Shown: piece after piece, positions 22,015 through 34,899 of the stretch
Layout: each line of letters starts with the position of its first letter
How positions within the stretch are numbered: position 1 is the first letter of the stretch
Assembly (NCBI GenBank): GCA_021292105.1
Contig: CM037869.1
Span: forward strand, 12,358,471 to 12,422,470
Source of the DNA: Anadara kagoshimensis
Taxonomy: Eukaryota > Mollusca > Bivalvia > Arcoida > Arcidae
Reading direction: 5' to 3'
Length of the DNA: 64,000 bases
Made by a program: the position numbers and the translations under genes
Notes under the pieces: model-generated
What the model was told of the DNA's origin: nothing
What the model saw: the letters and a program-made list of their open reading frames with translations, nothing else
Databases searched by the model: none

Positions 22015-22439
22015 TTTTATCTAACTAATTATATAATGTGTTCATCATAAACTGCAAACAAATCACATATTTATTAGATAATGAAAAAACAAAATTGAGC
22101 AAAATTAGCTGTAACATAATAACAAAAAATATAATTTACTTTTATAGAATGATTTTAGATCGTTCACCTATTACGCGATCATTGTAGGATAGTTGCGTGT
22201 TACAACCACATCATGGTACTTTTCATTAAACATGTAACATGATATAAATGGTTGTCAGCGTTCTTATTAATCTTCATCAACACATGGTTTATACACGAGA
22301 GGATTCGACACTATAGTAAAAAAGAACACTGAACTGTTCGCTTGATCTTTAATAGGAATATTCATATCAGAGGATCCACCAAATGTGTGGGTAGCGTAAG
22401 TATTCGCAGGTACACAGTATATCTTCAGGTGTTTTCTCT

Positions 22440-22735
22440 AAAAATAGTACTCCGTAAGTGTGAGGTCATGGCTTCGATCCCCGGGCGGGTCTGACCCAAG
22501 ACTTCAAAGTGGAAAATGACCTTTTTCTTTTCTTACGAAACGAAAGTCACGGTTCTTAGGATGGGAACTTAAAATAAACGAGGTCTTGGCCAATTATGAG
22601 CTTTGCTAAATAATGCCATCAGCGCAACGTACATGCAAAATGTCTGCACCTTCGCCTATAGCTGGCGACGTCTTGATATAAGTGAAACATTCTTGACTGA
22701 GGCGTTAAACACCATTACAGAAACAAACTCTTAAA
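22440..22735 (+). mobile_element. tRNA-derived SINE with conserved core
   Basis: GGCTTCGATCCCCGGGC carries a box-B-like GGCTTCGATCC, followed by CTGACCCAAGACTTCAAAGT, GCCATCAGCGCAACGT, TAGCTGGCGACGTCTTGATA and TTCTTGACTGAGGCGTTAAA. The 5' tRNA half is lost. Confidence 0.75.
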
Positions 22736-23049
22736 ATAATAATGTTGTTTTCCATTTCGTGTTTGTGTTCCCTATACATAAATGTACTCGTCCATAGCAG
22801 CTATTTAAAATAAATGTCAAGCGGAAGGTCAATGTTGTTTTCCTATACTAAAGTTTAAACAACGAGAGCAAGTCTTTAATAAACTTAAAACACGGACAGA
22901 TTCAACTACATAGTTTGCATTTAATATGTATTCTTATAATCATTCACTCATTCCATTATTACTACTGTATATGTGAGTGAACTGGGTGTCAGAGATGGAT
23001 GGATGGCGAGGAGTAATAGAATGTAACACTCAAGTAAATTATATTTTAT

Positions 23050-23302
23050 TGTCGTCATCATAGTATTGTTGATAAGTTTGATGTCTCTGTGTCCAGGATT
23101 CCCCTGGATATATTTGACGTTCTATTGACGTCTTATAGTTTTATGTTCCTTCCAGACACTTTTTGATAACACGTGGCGGATATAGCTAGCTAAACAGGAG
23201 ATGCTTACGCTTCCGGAGCACCTGGCCTCACTTCCCTGGTGGAAGGTCACGTGTCTAGCCTGACAGTTCCAAAGTATCTACTTTTTTTCTGGATTGTGAT
23301 TG
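23050..23302 (+). mobile_element. Penelope-like 3' fragment including end of RT frame
   Basis: It starts gtcgtcatcatagtattgtt and has a local duplication of the GACGT-TCTATTGACGTCTTATAG segment (~23118-23140). TAGCTAGCTAAACAGGAG, both hairpin arms and GATTGTGATTGG follow. It abuts a copy of the ACTAGACGG repeat at 23305. Confidence 0.8.
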
Positions 23303-23304
23303 GT

Positions 23305-23510
23305 ACCAGTGCTAATTGTAAAGCACTAGACGGCAGTTTCAGAATACAATTCCATCAGTAGTGCCTGGACAAAATTTGTGAAACCAAAATTGTATCAAGG
23401 GGTTGAAAAAATATCAAAAAGACAAGAATATTTAACCAAATTTAGCTAAGGAAATACTTTGCATGAGGGAGTATACCTTAATTTTTGAAGATTTTTAGAT
23501 TGTAATTGTT
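23305..23510 (+). mobile_element. Dispersed repeat D copy
   Basis: AAAGCACTAGACGGCAGTTT, CATCAGTAGTGCCTGGAC, ATCAAGGGGTTGAA and GGAAATACTTTGCATGAGGG. It abuts the Penelope tail at 23050-23302. Class unknown. Confidence 0.7.
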
Positions 23511-23907
23511 TTAAATGTTATCAAGACGGCCAGTTTATTTAAAGGGAACAGTGAAGTTTTTTATCTATTTTAAGAAAGAATTAAAGTGCCTTCTTAAAAA
23601 TGGTAGTACTATTTTTTCAGTGCTAGGGGGCGTCTATATGCTTGTAGTATAGGACAATGTGCAGTTTTATTGACGCCATCATGACATCTCCAGTCACGAA
23701 AAGGAGTTAACCTATATTTTTATTGCACGTTCTGATATGCATGTGTTAGGACCATTTTTAAAAATCCCTTGACTTTAATACACTATTACGTGCATACATT
23801 GACAAGTTAATTCAAAACTGTACTTGCTGCATATGGATTCTTAATCAAATGTACACGATTATAAATAGAATTAGCAGCCGATATAATGTATTTGATAAGG
23901 AGACGAG

Positions 23908-24130
23908 ATAGAGTACAAGCCTGTCGAAAGTTTAACACTTATTCTAACGTTTAAGCATCGAATCGGTTGCTCTTTTCGACAGCTCGTTAACTACATCTCA
24001 ACAACTGTTTTCTGTAGCTTCTGTGAATTTCTCAGTCACTAGCTTTCAAATTTTCGGCCACTTGGCAGCTAAGATTAAACTCCTTTTTTGTTAATTCAGT
24101 GTTAAACTTTCGACAGGTTTGTCTTGTATT
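23908..24130. mobile_element. MITE family A copy with both termini
   Basis: Left AGCCTGTCGAAAGTTTAACA and right TGTTAAACTTTCGACAGGTT are inverted repeats of each other. The interior TTTTCGACAGCTCGTTAACT is typical. Confidence 0.85.
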
Positions 24131-24751
24131 TAATGGCAGATAACATCATTTAGCAAGTAGATTAGCTTCCTGACAATTAGCTCCATGTCATCTCAATACC
24201 TCTGATATCCGTTCCTACCACATGAACTCAAGAGATGTGCCCACGTTTATATGTTTTAATGATGTTCTTAAAACTGACAAGTACTTTGGTTTTTCCGGCA
24301 AACTCGGTAATAATAAGTTATTCAAAATTGTCTGTGTTCTTCATAAAAATAGGGTTGCTTCTTTAATAATTTCAATTGGTATATACACACAGTCAATGCA
24401 GTAACTTAACCCAGTTTCATCTTATTATGTAATGCAAACTAGTAAATTGCCATGGATAGGTATGTTTTTTGGGGAAGGGGGTGATTTGAACATGTTTGAA
24501 CAATTTGTGTAGTTGTTGTATGTACATATAACAATTTACCATAAAACAAAAGCTTTATATATTCAAACATTATTTTGAGAAAGAGCAATGACATCATTTC
24601 TGAAGCAGCTTGTAACGAACAAAAATTTAGCTTTTAAAACCCTTTATCTGGCACCCAGTTCAGAGGTAGGTTTATAACGAATCTTTCCGTTCCGAACATT
24701 TTAAGTTGTTTTTTCTACGATTTGGTCTTGTAATCTTTATCCTTTATCTAC

Positions 24752-24958
24752 AGTACAGACCTCTCGAACGTTTAACACTAAGCTCACGAATTGGTACCAA
24801 ATCTGCAGCTCTTTTCAACCCCTTTTTCCACAACTTTTTGTCAGCTGTTATCTATAGCTCTGCAGCTTTATGAGTATGAGTTATCAATAATTCGTCCATT
24901 CGCCCGCCGAGTATGACCCCTTTTCGTTAGATAGGTGTTAAACTTTTGCACTGTATGT
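24752..24958. mobile_element. MITE family A copy with both termini
   Basis: Left TACAGTACAGACCTCTCGAA and right GTGTTAAACTTTTGCACTGT, imperfectly inverted, bracket an interior with CAGCTGTTATCTATAGCTC. Confidence 0.8.
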
Positions 24959-25927
24959 ACTTAACTTTGTATGCAACACATCGCCTCTTGTTAGTTTACA
25001 TGTGTACCAAGTTTGATTAAAATCAGTCGATAAACATGGAATATATGCAGCTGGCTCGATATAGGGATGAGTCCTTCGTTTAATGAAACATTATATGTGT
25101 GTCACATCTAAATACGTTACTAAACCAAGAACAAACAAACGTTTTAAAGCATGAAACGGGTTTTGTTTTCGCCTTGAAGGTAATTGCTTTTTCAGTGAAG
25201 TTACCGTTAATGTCAGTTTTTTTTTTTAATGTAGACTTTTACATTTTAGAATCAGATGTTAATCAGCAAATGCTGATTTTGCATTTCATCATTTAATTTT
25301 TTTTTAAAATTTAACAATAAATATATTTTGGCGTTTCATCTGTTTGGATTCACAGCGAATTCCGTCTTCGCGATAATTTAGATTTTTTTCAAGTCTTAGC
25401 ACTAATACTGGAGTCAAACAATTCCAATTTAAACAAGAATTAAGTGTTCTAAAAAGCTCCGAGCAAATTGTTGAGTAACAGAAAAAAACTTAAATCTATT
25501 TTCAATTCGTATTAAAGTATGAGGAACAGAATTGTCATAGCTTTGCTTAATGCCTCTCTTAAGCTGCGAGGTTAAATCGATATCTGGAATCACTTTACAT
25601 CAATTCAGACCAATGTCTGTATTTGTATTAAGTTTCAAAATCATCAGCTTGTTGTCCTCTTAACCTTTTCAACAAGATGTTATTAAAAGCAAAATGTCTA
25701 GTTTTATATTTCGCAATAACATTATTTACATGGATAAATGAAGACAAGATTCCCCTGCTTTTAAATGTTGTTTGTGATATTTCATTGACACCTAGTGAAT
25801 ACAGCTGTCATTACAAGCTATCCCTAACAATCATGTTTCAACAATAACAAACATTAAACAGATAGTTCTGTTATTTATCTCTTTTCTCTTCTATAGCTAT
25901 ATATCCTAAGAGATTCTAGGAATGGAT

Positions 25928-26120
25928 CTATAGTACAGACCTGTCGAAAGTTTGAAATTAAGCTAACGAATCAGTGCCGTTTATCTCGGTCCCTCGTTAG
26001 CTACGTTTCCACAGCTTTTGTCAGCTTTAATATATTTCTCGACATTTTTATGTTCACTAACTATCCATGTCTCAGCCAATTGGTTGCCAAGCCTACGCTA
26101 CTTGTTTCTTAACTTGGTCT
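25928..26120. mobile_element. MITE family A copy with both termini
   Basis: Left TATAGTACAGACCTGTCGAA and right TTAACTTGGTCTGTACTGTA; interior TCGTTAGCTACGTTTCCACA. Confidence 0.85.
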
Positions 26121-26187
26121 GTACTGTAGCTAGTTGTAAGTTTTCTGTTTATTAATCTGTAAATTGTTTAAAACTGGCTTAACAATC

Positions 26188-26315
26188 ACGTACATGACAG
26201 TTGTTTCTAGCTAAACAAGTGGTGCTTACCCTTCCCTGGTGGGATTTCTTAAGTTTAACTAAATTAACATTTTTCAAACTTTTAATTTTTATTGTGATTT
26301 GAACATGGACCAATA
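26188..26315 (+). mobile_element. Penelope-like 3' tail fragment with deletion
   Basis: CTAGCTAAACAAGTGGTGC and TTACCCTTCCCTGGTGGG show a deletion that fuses the loop of the first hairpin to the second. Then aaacttttaatttttattg and a poly-T run follow. Confidence 0.6.
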
Positions 26316-26338
26316 TTTTTTTTTTTTTTTTTTTTTTT
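26309..26338. repeat. Poly-T run
   Basis: About 22 T bases after a Penelope tail fragment. Confidence 0.85.
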
Positions 26339-26394
26339 GTTTGGTGAACACTAGGGTAGGGACACATCTAACTTAAGAGGAACAAAAACTAAAT

Positions 26395-26456
26395 TTGACA
26401 CGTTTTAAGTTTTTACTTATTTTTAGGTTGCGATTTGGACATGGATTGATCTGTTT
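26395..26456 (+). mobile_element. Penelope-like terminal tail piece
   Basis: taagtttttacttatttt and gcgatttggacatggattga match the last ~60 tail bases. It lies downstream of a poly-T run and the fragment at 26188-26315; the two may be parts of one rearranged insertion. Confidence 0.45.
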
Positions 26457-26459
26457 CAA

Positions 26460-28050
26460 CTGCTTTTGTCATTATATATTACTCTAGGGTTGGGTTAGTC
26501 GTCATCTTTGACTAACTGCGATGTCTGGCGAAACATCATATTATTTACTGTCACGTGGTTCACAGACATGTAAAGTTGGCCGTCATCACAAAGTGTTATC
26601 CCTAGTGGATTCCTATGTCTACTCGACTGTTACCTTAGGTTAACTTTCGTCTATGTCGAACCTCTCTAATGACTGCTAATCCTAGTTAGTTGTTATATCA
26701 AAATGACCTTGGTATTCAGTGGACTTCTATTTCTAAACCACATTCAATAGTACTAAAACTCCGTTTTTCAGAGATTAACAACATTTAAAAAACTCTAAAC
26801 CACATTCAATAGTACTTAAACTCCGTTTTTCAGAGATTAACAACATTTAAAAAACTCACTTTTTTCTAGTGACATAAATTGTTAAGTAACCGAATGTACA
26901 ATAGCAGTTTCTGCTCAAAAGTTTATTTCATTAATTCTACACACTCCGTAATTTCTTTATTGCACTTTAAACTGATCAAACTCTAAGTTCGACAATTCCA
27001 CGATGTTATACTTAAAAAGGCATAATGTGTAGCTTGTTATGGCATCACAAATTACCTGACCAAATTATAACGATAAAATAAAGTGCTATTTTGCACCTGT
27101 CAAATAGTCAAGGTTGTTCGGGTTTTTAGTGATAAGGAACATGGTTTAGCTATTGACTTTTGGTTGTTATCTCAGATTCACTTTCGTCTCTTGTTGATTA
27201 CCTTCTCTAGTTGACTTTTTCAATCAAGGAATAGAAATGGTGTATATTAAATAATAGCAATATTTCTTAAGGATTTCTTCCATGAAAATTGTCCATAATT
27301 CAGTATCAGAGTCTTCGATACAAGATGTGCATTACTTTATGGAAACTCATGCTGTTGTTAGTTTTTAGTTCGCCATTATTAACTATCCCCATATTCCTCA
27401 CAATACCAGGCATCTCTAAAAGAACAATCTAGGATGGTATATGTCAGTTGTTTATCAAGTTTCAAATCGTCAGTGGAAAACTTAAATGACATTATTTTAA
27501 AATCGTTTATCATCCTAAAGTGTACAAACGATCCAATAAGCAGTGATGTTCTTTGAAATCAATTGCAATCAGCTTACTGGTTAAAAATTCCCTGAGAAAT
27601 CAATGGATTACTTAATCCTTAAGGAATTAATTAGAACCGTTGTCTTAACACTTCAATTGTATACATTTTTTGCCGTTCAGATTGTTAATGACAATGTTTA
27701 CAGCGATTTTGGTTTTACAACTGGGGACCATCAGAAGTTGTGTGAAGAAACACTTGAGAAGACGTGATTATGAACAAAAGACGAGCTCACTTGTGATAAA
27801 AACCTGACCAATACTTAAAAACATAGTTATATATGCATGAGAGGGATGGGTTATGCAGGACTTTGTCAATGTTTTACACAAAGTGTTAAAATTTGTGATT
27901 TTAATTACAAAATTAATCGTTACCCAAATCTTGTCAAAACTTTGAAAACTCATTTTTTCATATTTATTTAAGAAAAGGCAAAATTGATAAAACATAATAT
28001 CCAGTTTCTTTTAAAACATCACATAATGAAATTGTAGTGATTGAGTTTAT
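26460..28050. other. Largely unannotated intronic sequence
   Basis: Apart from the 62-bp duplication at 26735-26858, nothing was recognised. Confidence 0.4.
26735..26858. repeat. 62-bp direct duplication
   Basis: AAACCACATTCAATAGTACT and CCGTTTTTCAGAGATTAACA repeat after 62 bases with one or two differences, so the duplication is recent. Confidence 0.9.
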
Positions 28051-28056
28051 ACAACC

Positions 28057-28490
28057 GAACACAAACGTATCGGTCCAGATCCAGAATGGACAGACTGGCA
28101 AACTAAGTAAGATCCGGAATGGTAAGCTGTAGGTCTAGCTAGATACACCCACCAATAGTGAAAACAAATCGAGAAGGAACTATACGACGTCAAATATATC
28201 CAGGATAATGTTGGATACAGATATATCATACTAATCAACAATATTGTGATGACCATGACCATAAAACCTTGTGAGTTTCTTGATAAACCTGGGCTTGCAA
28301 TAAACATCCCGAGTCGATTTTTGTAAGCAGATTGCTTAGTTGTATAGAGTTGTTCCCGTAGTGGCAAAACTTCTAACTTGCGGTATTTACTGTGAAACAA
28401 ATACACCATAGGCAAGAGAAGCAGGTTTATCGCTGCATAGTAAAAGAAAGTTGACAACAGAAAATCATATTTGTCACACTTTAAACGCAT
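28057..28490 (-). mobile_element. Penelope-like 3' fragment with RT C-terminal remnant
   Basis: Beyond a shortened tail (~28057-28150, first hairpin deleted) comes the coding end. In one frame it reads KCDKYDFLLSTFFYYAAINL near its 5' edge, matching LYDKRDDFNFSIVNFPFLCS of the intact copy. Frameshifts are present around 28260 and 28350. Confidence 0.7.
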
Positions 28491-28705
28491 ATTTTACAAT
28501 ACCGATACCCTTGAAATGAACCTGATCTTTTTTTATAAATGTATTGTATCTCTATAACATCAAATTGAAAAAGTTTATATATGTAAAATGTTATATGGAA
28601 CGTTAATTACAAAGTGGCAATTCCAATGTCGAATCGATCTAAACTTTACAAAAATTCTACACTTTTTCTTAGATTAAAACTATTGCAATCATTTTGTTAC
28701 TCCAA

Positions 28706-28927
28706 ATACAGTACAGACCTGTCGAAAATTTAATACTAGGCCGACAAAAAAGGAATCGAAGTTAGGCTGCCGAGTGGTCGATATATGGATACATAGTAGC
28801 TGCCGAGAGATAGAAAAAACTGCCAAAAAGCTGTAGATATATAGCTTACGAGGAACCGAAATAGGCTGCCTATTTGACACTTATTAGAGAGCGTAGTGTG
28901 AAACTTTCGACAGGACCATACTGTATC
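28706..28927. mobile_element. MITE family A copy with both termini
   Basis: Left TACAGTACAGACCTGTCGAA and right AAACTTTCGACAGGACCATA; interior AGGCTGCCGAGTGGTCGATA. The overlapping minus-strand frames here are shadows of the repeat. Confidence 0.85.
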
Positions 28928-29632
28928 AAACCACAACCTGACGCCTATATTTAGGTCTGAAGACTATTTTATCCATTTAGTTACATTAACAATATAGGAA
29001 ACAAGAGACAAAATCGATAAAAAGATGTTTAAAGCATAACCTTTTCACTTCTAGATCAGAGGTTGGTAGATAAATATGTCGAAAACTCACTGTTTTTAAA
29101 TACACTAAAGAACGGAACCATCTTACTTTAAATACCGGTACTTCAATTTGATATCTGAACCTTTGTAAGATAGTGGTATAATGCTTGATCTAGGATCACA
29201 GCGTATCTAACCGTCAAGGTTAGAATCCCACTCTGTAGTATCTTAGTGTGAGGTTTGTCAGTTCGGTTGCCGAAGCTTGGAGATTTTATCTGACCATTCC
29301 GTTACCGTCAAAACTCTTGACTGCGACATAAAATAATTATTCTTCCCCAATCCAACTCAATTGCTATCGGTTATCATTAAGGAATATTTATATAGCTACA
29401 TGCATTTTCATATAAATTTAAATTTCTATATTTTCTATATTACAGATTAAACACTTAAAGCATTAGCAGTTTGTTTTCAAATATCTAGAACAAACAGACT
29501 ACATTTGTATAATTTAAAAGTATATATTAATTTCCAATAAATCATCGTACTTTTATTTTCATCAAAATACATTGCTAGATGTAACTACAGGGATTGACAG
29601 AAAATCCATCAAACATGTTTGTGCATAAATAT

Positions 29633-29878
29633 ATACAGTACAGACCTGCCGAAAGTTTAACGCTGAACTTTACGAAATTGAGTGAAAATTCGTCTGTCGA
29701 GTGGCTCAGATAAGGACAACTAGTGGCAGAAAAGCTGCAAAGAGTTAGAAAAACAGCTAACGAAAAGCTGTCGAGATATAGCCAAGATGAGCTGTCGATT
29801 CGACACGAACTTGCCGATTCGACAGGAACTTGTTAGCATTGTGATAAACTTTCGACAGGCCTGGACTGTAGAACTGTG
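29633..29878. mobile_element. MITE family A copy with both termini
   Basis: Left TACAGTACAGACCTGCCGAA and right AAACTTTCGACAGGCCTGGA; the interior has GCTGTCGAGATATAGCCAAG and a short internal duplication of CGATTCGACA. Confidence 0.85.
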
Positions 29879-30445
29879 AAGATTGATACCGTAATTATGA
29901 CTGACAGTATCACCCTTGTCCATTTTCTCCACCGACATTTAGAGTATGTACGTCAATTATTGTCCGATGTATGCTTTAAAGCCCTATAATCCTGGTAGAA
30001 TCTTATATTTCACACTTCTATGTTGTTCTGTTATACGATAATTGAAATCTGTCAAAAAATTATGTATTGGAACATCAGTTTGCGTCGATACTAAATTAGC
30101 AGACTATAGCTAACAGAAATGTCAAAGAAGTATCAGACATAAAGATCGGGCTTGGGATACATTAATTCTATTGTTTTTGTTGATTTCATTACCATTTTAT
30201 TGTATGGTTCGTCTAATCCTGTTCTAACTAACGCTTGTACTGATATCGGTACATCATTATTTCAACACTTTCTGCGTTTACTAATAGGAATGGCAATGAT
30301 TTAGTACTTCTCTAGAACGAATACGTAGACGACAGCATGTATAACAGAAATAATTAAAGATATATGATAAAACGCTTCACATATGTGAAAAAAACATCAG
30401 CGCATATCAACCAAAAACTTCACTTGTGAATAGATAATTCTTAGT

Positions 30446-30637
30446 ATCAACCACGACCATACCGATCTATGTTCAAATCAAAATCACAAAAGCAAACTTG
30501 TAACTTTTCGAAACGGGCTTTTAGTAAAACACATGAACACTCACTAGGGAGTAGGACCAAGGGTTCCGGAGGGGCATGATTTCTAGTTAGCTACACCCGC
30601 CACCTCTGAAATCAACATTGAGAAATACGTCAAATTT
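30446..30637 (-). mobile_element. Penelope-like 3' tail fragment, diverged
   Basis: aaatcacaaaagcaaac, cactcactagggagtagg, gttccggaggggcatgat and AGTTAGCTACACCCGCCACC mark it. The second half of the first stem is altered. It ends at gaaatacgtcaaat, matching the TTGACGTC region. Confidence 0.65.
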
Positions 30638-30939
30638 TTATATATTTTATATATACTTTTCGATAATTTTTGCTGTGACGACCATCATCTTTTTATCAGC
30701 CTTCAATTTATCTCAAACTTTCGCTTCCATGGGAAATTATAGAAACATGATTAAACATTGCAAGTTTAACACAAATGCTTTAATCTTTGCTACGACATCA
30801 TTGTTTTTCTTCGTCGAATATGTTCAGGCAACTGTACATTAATCATTTGAATGACCATTTGGAGTGTAGATCTATTTTTTGGAGGGTTACAAGTGAAGCG
30901 ATTAGCCATCAAAAGTATTTACCAGTTCATAAACAATTT

Positions 30940-31019
30940 GTTTTTAACCTAACTTTTAAGATTCAAAGTTTTAATTTTAGATTGTGATTCCGACATGGGT
31001 TAGTATGTCTGTTTTTGAT
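30940..31019 (+). mobile_element. Penelope-like terminal tail piece
   Basis: tttaagattcaaagtttta, gattgtgattccgacatgg and gtctgtttttgat give an intact 3' terminus, with homology lost about 80 bases upstream. Confidence 0.6.
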
Positions 31020-31348
31020 TAAAAATATAAATCTAACCTAAAACTGTCTAGTATGTAATAAATTGACATTTTAATCTATATTTTAAATTCACAAAAAAAT
31101 GCAATGTTTTGACACACATAAAAAAATCGAATTAATAATGAACACTCACCCGAAAACGGACGAGATTTCCGTAAATAAAACGCAAAAAACACGCAATACA
31201 AGCAAAATGCTAATTAACCATTATTTTTAAAGATGTTAAATTAAGTTGTACCAATCAGCTGGTTCATTGACATATATCGTACTTTAAGTGTTCATTAGAC
31301 TTTTGTACTAATTTGATTTCAGTTCAAATGTACTTTTTCTTTCACATA

Positions 31349-31910
31349 GAGTATTGAAAATATAGATTTTTTATCTATAATTTCTTTATTTAAGAAGGTA
31401 TTTAGTTCATTGCAGTGGAAATAAACTGAATTATCAAACCGTATCAAAACCCGTCGGCGGTATAAGGTTAGACAAGGTGCTTTTGAAAATTGATAAGGTC
31501 ACTGATTCATATTGTGTAACGTGAAATCAACAATGTCAGTCCGTTACGTTATTTGCATTTCGGTTTGGACGTGAACTGTTTGATGACTCATAAACAGAGA
31601 CCCTGACCATTAACTGAACAACTGTGGAAGCTCCGGTTTCTTTCATATGAAGTATTGGAAAGACAGATTTTTATCTATAATTTCTTCATCTATTGAGTCT
31701 TGGAAAACTGAATTATCAAACCATATAAAAACGGTCAGCGGTTTAAGGTTTCACATTTTGAAAATTGAACAGTCACTGTTTTGATAAATATATTTTCATA
31801 TTACCCTTTTCTATTGTATAACGTGGGATCAGCAATGTCCATCCGTTTGGTTTAGACATGAACAGTTTGATGACACATAAACGAAAACTTTGAGAATCAA
31901 CTGAAGTCTT
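31349..31910. repeat. Tandem duplication of a ~290-300-bp unit
   Basis: TTTTTATCTATAATTTCTT, AACTGAATTATCAAACC and CAGTTTGATGACACATAAAC, or near matches, occur in both 31349-31640 and 31651-31910. It directly precedes the ~765-bp tandem units. Confidence 0.75.
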
Positions 31911-31959
31911 TAACACTAATATCTACCATAAACCAAGCTGACCACTAATAATACATGTC

Positions 31960-34440
31960 ATTTAACCGCGAAAGCGCGATATAAAAAAGTTCTCTACGTT
32001 AAGTCTAAAACTCCTCCATCTTATAACAATAAATAATTTTCTGTTTAATATTGGAATTGTCATCAAAAATAGACATGTTAAATTAAATCGAAGGTAACAT
32101 TCCATAAAGATACCCAGTTGTGTCGGGAACTCCTATTTATCGAAGTGTCAGTACGCGCACGGTATAGTAAATAATAATATTGACTACATGTCAAACCGGG
32201 ACTTAAAGTGCAAACGTTTTGTCTTAAAATATGTCATTAAGGACAACATCAATTGTTAACCTGATCATCCCAGTTTAAGATTCATCCAATAGATATGGGA
32301 AAATAAAATCACTTGTACATTAAAGTACAAACATCACTCGAAAAAGAATAAAACAGTACGGATATATTCATATGCTGTTTTAGTTCCGAATTTCTTCTTT
32401 TAGCTTATTTTTGTTAACTATAACTATTGTCTGAAGATAGGAACTTTTAACACGAACTGGGTTTTTCGTAATTATAAAAGTCAAATTTCCGAATGAATTT
32501 GTTTAACTAGGTTACGTCTTAAATATTTTCGAAAAACATGTTTCTTTCAAGAATCTTGTAATTCGTGAAAATTCTTGTGTTTTTACATTAATAAATTTTT
32601 GTTATGAAATGAAATACATGTCCAGAAGAAATTTGTATGATGTGATCATTTATTCAATTATTCCGTTATGCATGAACATACATGAACCAAGAATTCCACT
32701 GATGGTAAACACATTGAACCGCATGTTCATGTCGAATGTTTTTCTTTATTCAAGCTTAAAAAACAAACATACTAATCCATGTCCGAATCACAATCCAGAA
32801 GTAAAGAAAAAACTTTGGAACTAAGTTAGACACGTGAACTTCAACCAGGAAAGTGAGGCCGGGTGCTCCGGAAGATAAGCACCTTCTGATTAGCTAGCTA
32901 TATAAAATTATCTACGTTAAATCTTAAATCTGTTCGACCATCTTATAAAAATAACCTTTCTGTTTAATATTTGAATTGTCATCAAAAAGTTTAATGTTTA
33001 ATTAAAGGTAACATTCCGGAAAGATATCCAGTCGTGTCGGGAACTCCTATTTATCGAAGTGTTTTACGCACACGGAAGAGTAGATAATAATTGACTACAT
33101 GTCAAACTGGGATTTAAAGTACAAACGTTTTGTCTAAAAATATGTCATTAAGGACAGCATCAATTGTTTACTTGATCATCCCAGTTAAAGATTCATTCAA
33201 TAGATATGGCAAAATAAAATCACTTGCACATTAAAGTACAAACATCACTTGAAAAAGAATAAAACAGTACGGATATACATTTTTATGCTGTTTAGGTCCG
33301 AATTTCTTCTTTTTGCTTGTTTTTTGTTATTATAACTAATGTCTGTAGATTGGAACTTTTATCACGAAAAGGGTTTTTCGTAATTATATAAAATCAAATT
33401 ACCGAATGAATTTGTTTGTATGTAACGTCTTAAATAGTTTCCAATATTTTTTTCAAGAGTCTTGCAATTTATTGATCAGGTATATTCTTGTATTTTGCAT
33501 GAATAAGTTTTTATAATGAAATGAAATTCATGTACATATGAAATTTGTATAATTTATTCAATTATTACGTTATGCATGAACTTACATGACCCAAGCATTC
33601 CACTGATAGTAAACACATGTAACCGCGAGTTTCTGTTGATATTTTCTTGCTTCAAAAGCTTGATATAAAAATGTTTTCGTCCTGGAATCCTAAATTTTCG
33701 CCATCTAATAACAATAAATAACTTTCATGTTGTATATTGAAATTGTCATCAAAAAGAGACATGGTTAATTAATTCGAAGTTAAAACCCCGGAAAGATATC
33801 CAGTTGTGAAGATAACTCCTATGTATTGGAGTGTCTTTACGCGGATGCTACTGTTGATTGCAATTGACTACATGTCAGCCCGGGACTCGATGTTCACACG
33901 TTCTGTCTTAAAACATGTCATTACCGACAACATCAATTGTTTATTTGATCCTTCTATTTGGTCTCTCATTCAATAGATGGCAAAATAATACGACTTGCAC
34001 TTTAAAGCACCAGTATCAAATGATAAAGAATTTTCTCTAAGAATAAATCAGTCCAGGGTTATTTATATGCTGTTTTGGTTCCGGAATTCTTCCATTATTA
34101 CTGTAACTAATGCCAGTTGATATAAACTTTTAACACGAGATGGTTTTATCGTGATAATAAAATATCTTAGTTCAAATGAACTGGATTATTTGATATCGAA
34201 CATTAAAAAGACAGACTTGTTTCTATAAATGTTCCATTTAATACGCCAGTTACTTAATTTCGAAGGCAAACAACTGAATTGGCAAAACATACGGCAAGAA
34301 CTGCCAATACCGGTATATTGAATGTCTGAGGATACGAATGTTTAACACGACATAGGTTTATCGTAATTATTAATTTTTAAGCATTTTGATTTATCAGAAT
34401 GTACATACTTTTTTGCATGATCAAGTTAAGTTCTTTTAGA
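31960..34440. repeat. Three tandem units of ~765 bp
   Basis: Units begin near 31975, 32905 and 33665. Shared blocks include GAATTGTCATCAAAAA, GGGAACTCCTATTTATCGAA, TTGACTACATGTCAAAC, ATGTCATTAAGGACA and TAATTTCTTCTTTT-like sequence. The third unit is the most diverged. A Penelope-like tail (32757-32902) separates units one and two; a partial unit end precedes unit one near 31950. Confidence 0.8.
32757..32902 (-). mobile_element. Penelope-like 3' tail fragment at a tandem-repeat junction
   Basis: It has a complete terminus (aaaaacaaacatactaatcc), tggaactaagttagacacgt, gtgctccggaagataagcac and TAGCTAGCTA. It sits exactly between the first and second units of a ~765-bp tandem repeat. Confidence 0.8.
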
Positions 34441-34517
34441 ATGCTATACGGTTTTTCTTTTCAACAGTCATTGTGCTGTAATAATTTTATAGCCATTCCT
34501 AGCATCAGCATTGGTAA

Positions 34518-34704
34518 ATAAAAAACAAACATACTAATCCATTTCCAAATTACAATCCAGCAGTAAAGTAAAAATTTTGAAACTAACACGTACACGTGAA
34601 CTTCCACTAAGGAAGTGAGGCCGAGATGCTCCGTTAAGGTAAGCACTTCCTGTTTACCTAACGACATGAGCTAGCTGAATATCAGTCAATCAAAATCATG
34701 TGTT
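34518..34704 (-). mobile_element. Penelope-like 3' tail fragment
   Basis: It has a complete terminus (ataaaaaacaaacatactaa), cacgtgaacttccactaagg, gatgctccgttaaggtaagc and, after a small insertion, GAGCTAGCTGAATATC and aatcaaaatcatgtg. Confidence 0.75.
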
Positions 34705-34899
34705 AGTAACCATCTCTAGCAACAACATTTCTATAAAATCATTTCCATTTCATCCTAGGCCGTGTTGCTCCTTATTAAGCTTCTATATAAGGGTCACTAT
34801 TTCGCCGAGTCAAGGCTATTCTTATCCGGCCCTTAAGAAAAAGGTAAACAAGTATAATAAGGGCACTTTTAAAGGCGTCCTCTATTTCCTACTTGCAAT

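Noticed and set aside
29190..29335. Possible additional SINE remnant
   Set aside because: A few words resemble mollusc SINE tails, as also at 61530-61590, but no box A/B or core could be aligned.
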